NCBI GenBank assembly: GCA_964510575.1 | Contig: CAZECN010000048.1 | Location: 1 to 16,757 of the forward strand | Length of the DNA stretch: 16,757 nucleotides | From: CALKYB01 sp964510575 | GTDB taxonomy: Bacteria > Bdellovibrionota_C > UBA2361 > SZUA-149 > CALKYB01 | Direction: 5' to 3' | Part shown: one piece after another, positions 7,714 to 13,088 of the stretch | Numbering within the stretch: position 1 is the stretch's first letter | How the letters are laid out: every line of letters starts with the position of its first letter | Position numbers and translations under genes: made by a program | The notes under the pieces: generated by a model | Seen by the model: only the letters and a program-made list of their open reading frames with translations | What the model was told of the DNA's origin: nothing | Database searches by the model: none

Positions 7714-7736
7714 AACTTAGAATATCATACTAAGTT
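7714..7736 (-). other. Intercistronic stem-loop between the lipoprotein gene and nadK
   Basis: AACTTAG (7714-7720) and CTAAGTT (7730-7736) form a perfect 7-bp inverted repeat with a nine-base loop, directly after the lipoprotein gene's TAA on the minus strand. There is no following T-run on either strand, so it looks more like a processing or stability element than a terminator. Confidence 0.5.
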
Positions 7737-8282
7737 TTAATCATTAAAAGGCTCATCGAATATAACCGCATTTATTCTTCCAGGAACTGAAACAACTCCT
7801 TGAAATGCTCCACCCACTAAATTAGCAGCCGGATCGGGAAGAAAGTCTGTAGGGTATACCGCTCCAAAGCCAGAAACTTCAAGGGCAGCGTTGCCTAGCA
7901 AATAAAATGCGTAGGGAGGCACCGCAATCGCTGTTCCAATATTAAAAATCGCTGTTCCAAAACCATGCCCAAAGAACCAACCATGGGCAACTTTACCCAT
8001 TTCACGTTTATATTCCTCGGGAGTTGGAGGCTTGGCCTTGCCTGAAATTAGATCTGATACAGTGCGTTTACTTTGAGTGATGATGCTTCCGGAGCTTTCG
8101 GGGAAAGTTTGCCCTGAGCTTAAGGGCTCTCCGTAATAAGCTAATCCCACAGGTTGATATCGTGGAGCGCTATCTAGTGCGACATCGAGTGGATCTGCTG
8201 TTTGCACTTTTGCGCAGCCTGAAAATAGAACTAACAATAGTAAAGCTGTGGCTAATCCACTGAAGTTGTTGTTTTTGTTCAC
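7737..8282 (-). CDS. Unknown lipoprotein upstream of nadK
   Basis: I do not recognise this protein. Start chosen at the GTG at 8282, because GAGGG lies nine bases upstream and the product then begins with a textbook lipoprotein signal: NKNNN, a leucine-rich stretch, and a lipobox LFSGC with Cys23. A GTG at 8312 would add ten residues. The 181-residue product has a mature N-terminal half without clear features, then a glycine/alanine-rich hydrophobic stretch (about residues 105-140, HGWFFGHGFGTAIF and following, then PPYAFYLLGNAALEVSG) and a conserved-looking end (VPGRINAVIFDEPFN). The hydrophobic stretch could be a membrane-associated helix pair or a buried core. It is separated from nadK by 44 bases with a small stem-loop, so it is probably co-transcribed with nadK and recN. 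Function unknown. Confidence 0.75.
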   Translation of the reverse strand: MNKNNNFSGLATALLLLVLFSGCAKVQTADPLDVALDSAPRYQPVGLAYYGEPLSSGQTFPESSGSIITQSKRTVSDLISGKAKPPTPEEYKREMGKVAHGWFFGHGFGTAIFNIGTAIAVPPYAFYLLGNAALEVSGFGAVYPTDFLPDPAANLVGGAFQGVVSVPGRINAVIFDEPFND

Positions 8283-8408
8283 GAACTCTTTCCCTCGAAC
8301 TGTATTGTACACCTGCCAGCAGCAGCTTATTAAATCAGAGTAAATCGGGAAAGAATAAAAATTATTAGAATTGCCGCTGTTCTTCTAGTCCAAAAATGGA
8401 CCAACTGC

Positions 8409-8702
8409 CTAAATCAGAGCTTCTCTGTCTTGAATTAGAGTATCTAAAAGTGAAAGATTTGCCTCTACATCTTCAAGATGGCTATATTTCCAGACATCAA
8501 AAAAGTCAGATATTGTGACATTGCGGCGCTCTAGCTCATCGGCAAGCTTTAGAACCAAGTGCATTTGACCCTCATTGAGTTTCTCAAGAGAATTCCACCA
8601 TTCGCGGACAGGTTGAGGAGAGTCCGAAACTCGGATCTGTCTTTTGGCTTCTTCTAGCCTCTGCTCAAGAGAGGCATCATCCTGTTGACGCTTATTAAAC
8701 AT
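8409..8702 (-). CDS. Small unknown helical protein (97 aa)
   Basis: Not recognised. A 97-residue charged, mostly helical soluble protein with no signal peptide or membrane segment. The N-terminal part (SLEQRLEEAKRQIRV) is amphipathic; a tryptophan pair (EWW, 34-36) and a second Trp (DVWKYS) could form a core. Starts at an ATG with only a weak ribosome site (TTGAGC). It diverges from the gene at 9004 across a 301-base gap that contains two palindromes. The downstream lipoprotein gene starts 126 bases later on the same strand, so a common transcript is possible. Base composition looks like its neighbours. It could be a hypothetical housekeeping accessory; I would not assign a function. Confidence 0.65.
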   Translation of the reverse strand: MFNKRQQDDASLEQRLEEAKRQIRVSDSPQPVREWWNSLEKLNEGQMHLVLKLADELERRNVTISDFFDVWKYSHLEDVEANLSLLDTLIQDREALI

Positions 8703-9003
8703 GATGGGCTCAATATGTACTAGTACCAGACTTAGTCAAGGTACTGCCCTTAGAAGGTAATAATTACCGTCTGTTTTAAGGTGTATTCTGTGCTCGCTAA
8801 GAAACTTAGGAATTTTTTCCAGAGTCAGTTGAATAGCCCATTCCCGATCGTTATTCTGGGCCAAGGTGAGGGATGTTTTTATTTAATAAGTGGGCATTTT
8901 CTTAGAGGGCATGAGGGGTTGCGCTGAGATTCGATCGGCAAGCCTAGCCATTTAGGTAGCTAGTTTCTTCGAATTGCTCTGCATTTAGATTTTCATACCT
9001 AAT
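8703..9003. promoter_or_regulatory. Divergent intergenic region with two palindromes and a weak sigma-70-like promoter
   Basis: No gene is seen here. Two operator-like palindromes lie near the minus-strand gene: GTACTAGTAC (8717-8726, perfect) and GGTAATAATTACC (8756-8768, 6-bp arms around one base). A plus-strand promoter candidate is TTGAAT (8829-8834), 17 bases, then TATTCT (8852-8857), which would give a leader of about 140 bases before the gene at 9004. CTAGC and GCTAG arms near 8945-8965 form another small inverted repeat. A minus-strand TTGACT element lies just upstream of the 97-residue gene but too close to its start to be convincing. Confidence 0.35.
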
Positions 9004-9597
9004 ATGGAAGCTCAGGACAGGAAAGCGCTAACTATTGGCATTGCCCTTCTAGCTGTGACCTCAGTCACAGTATTAATGTCTTTGCTCGTATTCTTTAGTG
9101 TACTAAGTCTAAAAAGCCCAGCTATTCTATTTATACTGCTAGCTCTTTTGGGAGCATCTGCCTTATTGCTCTTTGCTGCAGTGCGAGCCGATGTGCTTGA
9201 GAGATTTCGTTTTAAGAGATTTGTCAGTTACCTGGATGTCATGCATGAAGAAGATTTTTTGGACTACATAGCCAGACTACTTAATGGCCAAGGCTGTAAA
9301 ACCACTATCACCCAAGGATGCACAACAGGGATTGAGATAATCGCTGACAAAAGGGGCAAAAAATACGCAACTATGGCGGTCCGCTCTTCTTCACCTTTAT
9401 CCGCAAAAATCGTCTCTATGGCCAATTCTGGAGCTCAGAAGCATGGCTGCCAACGAACGATGATAGTAACGAACTCTTTGTTTAGCCAACAGGCTAAGGA
9501 GTTAGCTAAAGAGTGTAAGGTCAAGCTGGTAGATGGGCCAACATTGCTTAGCTGGGCTGAACAGCAGTCGCCTAGCTCTTCTCAGAAAATCCATTAA
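9004..9597 (+). CDS. Two-helix membrane protein with degenerate Mrr-like (restriction endonuclease-fold) domain
   Basis: The N-terminus has two transmembrane segments (about 9-31 and 37-61). A cytoplasmic domain (about 76-186) aligns without gaps to the Mrr_cat consensus: HEEDFLDYIARLL helix, GCKTTIT strand, GIEIIAD, GKKYATMAV, a helix pair containing HGCQRTMIVTNSLFSQQAKELAK, then VKLVDGPTLLSW. In active Mrr-type nucleases the metal and catalytic residues are Asp in GxD and Gln/Glu and Lys in QxK. Here these positions are Glu111, Met124 and Val126, so the nuclease centre is missing. It probably acts as a binding or scaffold protein, or has lost function, but the reading frame is intact. No Shine-Dalgarno is visible before ATG 9004. 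Ends in a bidirectional terminator. Membrane-anchored Mrr-like proteins exist in many bacteria with unclear roles. Confidence 0.7.
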   Translation: MEAQDRKALTIGIALLAVTSVTVLMSLLVFFSVLSLKSPAILFILLALLGASALLLFAAVRADVLERFRFKRFVSYLDVMHEEDFLDYIARLLNGQGCKTTITQGCTTGIEIIADKRGKKYATMAVRSSSPLSAKIVSMANSGAQKHGCQRTMIVTNSLFSQQAKELAKECKVKLVDGPTLLSWAEQQSPSSSQKIH

Positions 9598-9624
9598 AAA
9601 AGGCCGCCCTAAGGCAGCCTTTTT
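9597..9624. terminator. Bidirectional intrinsic terminator between convergent genes
   Basis: AAAAAGGC, one base, GCC, loop CTAA, GGC, one base, GCCTTTTT: an eleven-pair stem with one mismatch, A-run on one side and T-run on the other. It works in both directions and serves the gene ending at 9597 and the PEP-CTERM gene ending at 9649. Confidence 0.92.
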
Positions 9625-9648
9625 AACTTATAAAATAAGATGCTTTAA

Positions 9649-10380
9649 TTAAGCAGTCTGTCTTCTTCTAAGAACCATTCCTAGAAGTCCAGCACCAAGT
9701 AATACAACAGTTGCTGGCTCTGGAACTGTCTCACCGTGAAAGTCACCTTTCAAAGTAAACTCTCCGCCGTTAAGGTTAAAGCTTTGAGCTGATCCAATCC
9801 ATGCAGATAGAATCTCACCTTCGTAAACGTAACCAGCAGGACCTTCACCTAAAAGGAAGTGAAAAGGGTCTGCGCCATCATTTGTAAGGTAACCCCACAA
9901 GTTAGCATTAGCAGTCTCTCTAGCTTCCAAAGCGATAGTAAGGTCTGTATCAAAATGAGCAGCGCTTAGCTCAAGAGAACCAAAACCAACACCGTCTCTT
10001 CCGATAGCGATTAAATCTTGACCAGATACTGGGTCATTGTCGAAGACTAGGTCAGTCCAAGTCATGCTCCAAGATCCTGTTACTTCACCAAATTCAGCTT
10101 CGCCAGTTCTTACATTCGCAGTTCCAAAGTCAAGTCCAACTGCAGAACCAGAAGCTGTAACAGTTCCAGCGTCGCGGTCTAGTGTTAGCTCAAATTCGAT
10201 AGTGCTTGCATCTTCAACTCTGTAAGGATTACCAAACATTACACGGTTTGTTATTGCACCGCTTTCGTCATGGAATCTAAAACCAAAGTTTCCATCAATG
10301 TGAACTGAAGAAACTGGAGTTGCGAAAGCGGTTCCACCGCAAAGCAACAATGAAAAAATAAGGGATGACACTAATTTCAT
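9649..10380 (-). CDS. PEP-CTERM sorting domain protein, secreted
   Basis: A secreted beta-rich protein carrying the exosortase recognition tail. ATG 10380 is chosen because GGAG lies nine bases upstream; a TTG five codons earlier is possible but would put extra residues before the signal peptide (MKLVSSLIFSLLLCGGTAFA, cleaved near residue 20). The C-terminal 25 residues show the three-part signal: VPEP, a hydrophobic helix (ATVVLLGAGLLGMVL) and an RRR cluster. Known biology: exosortase (XrtA/EpsH type) processes such proteins on the outer face of the inner membrane, often linked to exopolysaccharide and biofilm. The mature region is Gly/Asp/Thr-rich with predicted beta strands and no enzymatic motif I recognise. 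No exosortase gene is in the window. It diverges from the gene at 10733 across a region rich in inverted repeats. The single cysteine lies in the signal peptide. Confidence 0.9.
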   Translation of the reverse strand: MKLVSSLIFSLLLCGGTAFATPVSSVHIDGNFGFRFHDESGAITNRVMFGNPYRVEDASTIEFELTLDRDAGTVTASGSAVGLDFGTANVRTGEAEFGEVTGSWSMTWTDLVFDNDPVSGQDLIAIGRDGVGFGSLELSAAHFDTDLTIALEARETANANLWGYLTNDGADPFHFLLGEGPAGYVYEGEILSAWIGSAQSFNLNGGEFTLKGDFHGETVPEPATVVLLGAGLLGMVLRRRQTA

Positions 10381-10411
10381 AACTACATACTCCAAATACT
10401 TATTAACTACT

Positions 10412-10439
10412 GCCTTAGCTAAAAAATCAGAGCTTAGGC
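10412..10439 (-). repeat. Inverted repeat 1 in the PEP-CTERM leader
   Basis: GCCTTAGCT (10412-10420) and AGCTTAGGC (10431-10439) pair at eight of nine positions across a ten-base A-rich loop. It lies 32-59 bases upstream of the PEP-CTERM start, in the likely untranslated leader. On neither strand does a T-run follow, so it is not a typical terminator. Confidence 0.55.
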
Positions 10440-10441
10440 GA

Positions 10442-10467
10442 AAATCAAGTAATTTTTCCCTTGATTT
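10442..10467 (-). repeat. Inverted repeat 2 near the PEP-CTERM promoter
   Basis: AAATCAAG (10442-10449) and CTTGATTT (10460-10467) form a perfect 8-bp inverted repeat with a ten-base loop. It overlaps the putative -10 element of the PEP-CTERM promoter, a typical place for an operator. Confidence 0.6.
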
Positions 10468-10491
10468 ACACCATTATGGGGCTTTTGACAA
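10463..10491 (-). promoter_or_regulatory. Candidate sigma-70 promoter of the PEP-CTERM gene
   Basis: On the minus strand TTGTCA (complement of 10486-10491) is followed after 17 bases by TAAATC (complement of 10463-10468). The -35 matches five of six consensus bases but the -10 only three. The -35 lies in an 11-bp palindrome TTTTGACAAAA (10483-10493), so the plus strand also has a perfect TTGACA (10485-10490) with a weak TATTAA 15 bases on. Confidence 0.3.
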
Positions 10492-10513
10492 AAATGTAGC
10501 ATGAATATTAATT

Positions 10514-10536
10514 GCTAAAGATATTGGATATTTAGC
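10514..10536. repeat. Inverted repeat 3, operator-like, GCTAAA-N11-TTTAGC
   Basis: GCTAAA (10514-10519) and TTTAGC (10531-10536) are perfect 6-bp arms around an eleven-base AT-rich centre. It lies between the candidate promoters of the two divergent genes and has the size of a dimeric regulator site. Which regulator binds is not known. Confidence 0.5.
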
Positions 10537-10567
10537 ACAAAAAAAGTTATGAAATATCTTCATTTTT

Positions 10568-10600
10568 AAGGTTTCTTAACTTAATTTCTTTAGAAACCTT
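10568..10600. repeat. Inverted repeat 4, 9-bp perfect arms
   Basis: AAGGTTTCT (10568-10576) and AGAAACCTT (10592-10600) pair perfectly with a 15-base loop. It is upstream of the sigma-54-like element of the plus-strand gene and could be an enhancer-type site or a transcript-stability element. Neither side has a T-run for termination. Confidence 0.55.
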
Positions 10601-10628
10601 GCTCTTCCCGTTCAAAAACCTTCCAAAA

Positions 10629-10644
10629 TGGCAACTGAACTGCC
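10629..10644 (+). promoter_or_regulatory. Sigma-54-like -24/-12 element upstream of the gene at 10733
   Basis: TGGCAACTGAACTGCC keeps the invariant GG (10630-10631), ten bases, GC (10642-10643), and TGGCA matches the -24 half (consensus TGGCACG-N4-TTGC). The -12 half is CTGC instead of TTGC. Predicted start near 10655, giving a leader of about 78 bases. Single-element matches arise by chance, so confidence is moderate to low. Confidence 0.4.
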
Positions 10645-10732
10645 CAATGTCATCACACATAATTCTCCCAAATCCGCATAACACTATTAGAAAGAGGTAA
10701 TAAATTTAGAATAAGTATTCGGGAGTTAAACT

Positions 10733-11317
10733 ATGTCAGTTGTTCAAGAGGTAGCCCTATCAACTGCAAAAGGCGCTGCGGAGGCACTTAAAGACACCGA
10801 AAAAAGCGAATTTCAAAAAACACCTGATGGCTTTTTATTGGCTGGTGGTGCTGTTGCTGCTTTGGCAAAAGGTCTTCAATCTGCCACTCAGGAGATTGCT
10901 GAGAAATGGGCTCAAAGAATCAAAGACGATTTAGAGCATCAAGAAAAAATGAGAGATGAAGAGGAGCGAAATGCTGCTAATCCCTCTAACAATAAGATTC
11001 TTCGAGATCTAGGCGAAGGACTTACTGAGCAACAAAAGAAAGAGAACACGATTAGGGGTATGGGCTCAACAACTATAGCCAATAACCTAGAAGCTGAGCA
11101 GTCATTTGCTGCGGTAAACCGTTCTACTAGTGAGCTTGCTGCTTTGATCAGAGATAATCCAGGCAAGACACTTGCTGAAATTGAAGCTAGCAAAAGCGGT
11201 TTATCTTCAGAGACTACTGTCGCATTCGGTAAGAAATATTCAGAAGACCGCTTAATTAAAGCTCTAGCAAACCGAGCTAATGGCTTAGCTGCTGAAAAAG
11301 GACAAGTCTTTGCTTAA
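10733..11317 (+). CDS. Unknown alanine-rich soluble protein (194 aa)
   Basis: Not recognised. A 194-residue cytosolic-looking protein with no signal peptide. It is rich in Ala, Glu and Lys, mostly helical, with a short hydrophobic GFLLAGGAVAALAKG (33-47), a very charged helix (about 55-83), a loop (NPSNNK) and a second charged helix region (about 95-120). Start ATG is well supported by GGGAG seven bases upstream. A sigma-54-like element lies about 90 bases upstream, and the divergent neighbour is a PEP-CTERM gene. The stop codon lies inside an 11-bp perfect stem-loop, and the +1 reading frame stays open for 36 codons beyond with protein-like composition, so the natural C-terminus may be longer or a frameshift may be involved. 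No terminator with a T-run follows on this strand. Confidence 0.7.
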   Translation: MSVVQEVALSTAKGAAEALKDTEKSEFQKTPDGFLLAGGAVAALAKGLQSATQEIAEKWAQRIKDDLEHQEKMRDEEERNAANPSNNKILRDLGEGLTEQQKKENTIRGMGSTTIANNLEAEQSFAAVNRSTSELAALIRDNPGKTLAEIEASKSGLSSETTVAFGKKYSEDRLIKALANRANGLAAEKGQVFA

Positions 11318-11326
11318 AGACTTGTC
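11301..11326 (+). other. Perfect 11-bp stem-loop overlapping the stop codon of the gene at 10733
   Basis: GACAAGTCTTT (11301-11311) and AAAGACTTGTC (11316-11326) pair perfectly with a GCTT loop, and the TAA stop is 11315-11317, at the loop and the base of the second arm. No T-run follows (CTGAAGAAG), so it is not an ordinary intrinsic terminator. Confidence 0.75.
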
Positions 11327-11420
11327 TGAAGAAGCAGTGAGTGAACTTAAGAAAGAAACAAAGGGGAAAAATGGCTTTTCCCCTGCTCGATCAAATTCTG
11401 CATCTTCAAACTCTCCTTGA
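11310..11420 (+). CDS. Possible 36-residue ORF in the +1 frame, or frameshifted C-terminal extension of the gene at 10733
   Basis: Starting at TTG 11310 (AAGGA at 11298-11302, seven bases upstream), 36 codons run to a TGA at 11418-11420. The peptide looks like real protein (LSEEAVSELKKETKGKN, then a Ser/Asn-rich tail). It overlaps the preceding gene by eight bases and the end of the convergent minus-strand gene by 15 bases. It could be a separate small gene, a +1 frameshift extension, or chance. No slippery heptamer is evident. A terminator hairpin used by the opposite strand also lies inside it, which argues somewhat against it. Confidence 0.3.
   Translation: MLKDLSEEAVSELKKETKGKNGFSPARSNSASSNSP
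11362..11384 (-). terminator. Intrinsic terminator of the minus-strand unknown gene
   Basis: AGGGGAAAA (11362-11370), loop ATGGC and TTTTCCCCT (11376-11384) form a perfect 9-bp stem. On the minus strand it is followed by TTTGTTTCTTTCTT, a T-rich tract, so it terminates the gene ending at 11406. On the plus strand it is followed by GCTCGATC and would not terminate. Confidence 0.75.
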
Positions 11421-11903
11421 AAGCCCATTTTCCTCTAGAAAGAGCTCAATTGAATTTCTATAAAAGCAAAGAATTCGAGATTTTCCGTTTATTGCCTTTA
11501 GAAATCCAACGCCCACGACTTGTTTACTAAGAGATTCACTGGCTCCGGGAATATCAACATGTTCATCCTCCCTAATAATCAAGGTGGGAATCTTAGAATA
11601 TGCAACAACATTGCCTGGTTGTTGAGCTAAGTAGAGACTAAACTCTGTTACTGGCAGGGAAATGATGTTTTCCAGGTCTAAGGATGTTCCATGGGGTTTA
11701 AAAACAAACTCATTTCCCGTAAACCAACTCCAGGACTGGTCTCCATTTTCCTTTTTTTCCCTTATCCTCCTTGGGTCAACCGGTTCGAGAGGTTGTAAAC
11801 TTCTGTAAGAAAGCCTTGGCTCAAACTTAGGATCTAGATGCTTTAAAGAACGGACCGTCCAAGTAACTCCACCACTAGAAAAATCGACATAATCAATAAG
11901 CAT
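11406..11903 (-). CDS. Unknown protein (165 aa)
   Basis: Not recognised. Start taken at ATG 11903, because GGAG sits eight bases upstream; an in-frame TTG at 11951 would add 16 residues (LSRSSFNG and neighbours) without a visible ribosome site. Soluble, with no signal peptide. It begins MLIDYVDFSSGGVTWTVRSL, contains a basic proline-rich stretch (VDPRRIREKKENGD), aromatic-rich WSWFTGNEFVF, and a C-terminal VVGVGFLKAINGKSRILCFY. The beta-rich pattern with an N-terminal and a C-terminal strand could be a small fold of unknown type. A T-rich terminator follows on its strand. It lies 178 bases downstream of the cation antiporter gene; the gap includes a 10-bp near-perfect hairpin (11991-12015). 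Confidence 0.6.
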   Translation of the reverse strand: MLIDYVDFSSGGVTWTVRSLKHLDPKFEPRLSYRSLQPLEPVDPRRIREKKENGDQSWSWFTGNEFVFKPHGTSLDLENIISLPVTEFSLYLAQQPGNVVAYSKIPTLIIREDEHVDIPGASESLSKQVVGVGFLKAINGKSRILCFYRNSIELFLEENGLSRRV

Positions 11904-11990
11904 GGTCGTAACTCCGTTGAAAGAACTTCTTGAGAGCCTTACTCCCAACAAATTCTTTCAACGCCAAAACCTTTTAATTCACTCACTACT

Positions 11991-12015
11991 CCTTCAAGCC
12001 AATGGGGCTTCAAGG
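11991..12015. other. Stem-loop in the gap between antiporter and unknown gene
   Basis: CCTTCAAGCC (11991-12000) and GGCTTCAAGG (12006-12015) pair at nine of ten positions with a five-base loop. Read on the minus strand it is preceded by a T-rich stretch and followed by AGTAGTG, so it is not a clear intrinsic terminator. It could shape the leader of the downstream minus-strand gene or end the antiporter transcript. Confidence 0.45.
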
Positions 12016-12081
12016 AAAAGAAAGAAAAAAATAATATAGCTTAGGCCTCAGAGTAAGATCAAAATCCAAGAACCACAGCAA

Positions 12082-13020
12082 CTAGCCAATAAGGAAACAT
12101 CTTAGGATTACAGAGAAATATATGGCTAAAAAGAATATACCCCTCGGCTTATCAATCCCAGTGGGACGAGAGAGGAAATAAACCATCAAGAAAGATGTGG
12201 CGAGCATGATTGGCAGGTCAATTTGAAAAATTGAGTCTTTAACTGGAATTGCGCTAACGACGGAGGATAAGCCGAGCACCATCAAGATATTGCTAATATT
12301 TGAGCCAAATATATTACCAACCAGAATATCACCTTCTTGTTTTTTCACAGCAGCTATTGAAACCGAGAGCTCCGGTAGCGATGTGCCTAAAGCAAGCATA
12401 GAGAGTGCTATTACAGCTTCGGAGACACTAAAAGCTCTGGCCAAAGAAACCGTAGAGTCCACAAGAAAGTTACTCGAAATAATTATTCCTCCGCCAGAGG
12501 CAACTAGTTTTCCAACAAAAACGATCAGTGTGTCATACTCTTCCCCATCCACCTCTTCTTCCGCCGCGTTACTGTCAGAGAACTTTAAGAGATAAAATAT
12601 ATAACCGAGAAAAGCGGACAGAAAAATGTAGCCAGCCCAGGAAGGGATTGAGCCAGTAAAAGCAGCAAGGGCAAACAGCAAAGTTGAGACGAATAACATC
12701 AATCGCCCATCCCTTTTTACGAACTTCTCTTTAGCTACGATTGGAGTGAGTAAGGCAGGAAGCCCGAGAATAAGGGCGATATTACAAATATTAGAGCCTA
12801 CTACATTACCTATGGCAATTTCCGGATGGCCAGAGAGGCTTGCCATTAGTGATGCTGCTGCTTCGGGTAGAGATGTTCCAATAGCAACTATTGTCAGCCC
12901 AACAACCATTTTTGGCAGCCGGTACTTATAGGAAAGCTCTACGCTTCGATCTATAAAATAGTCAGCGCTGAATACTAGGCCAGCTAAGCTAACAACAAAG
13001 ATTAAAACATCCAGAAACAT
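12082..13020 (-). CDS. CaCA-family calcium/cation:sodium (or proton) antiporter
   Basis: An inner-membrane exchanger of the YrbG type. The 312-residue length matches the family, and about ten hydrophobic segments are visible. Both alpha-repeats are intact: GTSLPE (48-53) with GNVVGSN (71-77), and GTSLPE (212-217) with GNIFGSN (235-241). These hold the ion-coordinating Glu and Asn residues known from the NCX and YrbG structures. A hydrophilic acidic loop (about 147-165, EEEVDGEEYD) separates the halves. Family members exchange Na+ for Ca2+, but H+ or K+ coupling is possible, so the substrate is inferred. The start ATG has no strong Shine-Dalgarno. It lies 68 bases downstream of hemA on the same strand and may be transcribed with it. 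Confidence 0.93.
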   Translation of the reverse strand: MFLDVLIFVVSLAGLVFSADYFIDRSVELSYKYRLPKMVVGLTIVAIGTSLPEAAASLMASLSGHPEIAIGNVVGSNICNIALILGLPALLTPIVAKEKFVKRDGRLMLFVSTLLFALAAFTGSIPSWAGYIFLSAFLGYIFYLLKFSDSNAAEEEVDGEEYDTLIVFVGKLVASGGGIIISSNFLVDSTVSLARAFSVSEAVIALSMLALGTSLPELSVSIAAVKKQEGDILVGNIFGSNISNILMVLGLSSVVSAIPVKDSIFQIDLPIMLATSFLMVYFLSRPTGIDKPRGIFFLAIYFSVILRCFLIG

Positions 13021-13088
13021 TAAACGGGCGTCCTAATTAAAAAAGGGGTCAAGGTTTACCAGAGAGAAGCTACAAGAAGAGTTCCTGC

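Noticed and set aside
8915..8953. Short plus-strand ORF of about 14 codons after GAGGGC
   Set aside because: Poor ribosome site spacing and no protein-like signal; probably chance in the intergenic region.
10628..10681. Short ORF starting at ATG 10628 (MATELPNVITHNSPKSA)
   Set aside because: No ribosome site, 17 codons, overlaps the sigma-54-like element and has no support.
10421..12055. A-run followed by AGCTTAGGC seen near both 10421-10439 and 12028-12050
   Set aside because: Only about 9 identical bases plus an A-run, no partner arm at the second site; not enough to call a repeat.
13021..13088. T-run (CCCCTTTTTT on the minus strand) between hemA and the antiporter as a terminator
   Set aside because: No stem of useful length precedes the T-run, so an intrinsic terminator cannot be supported.
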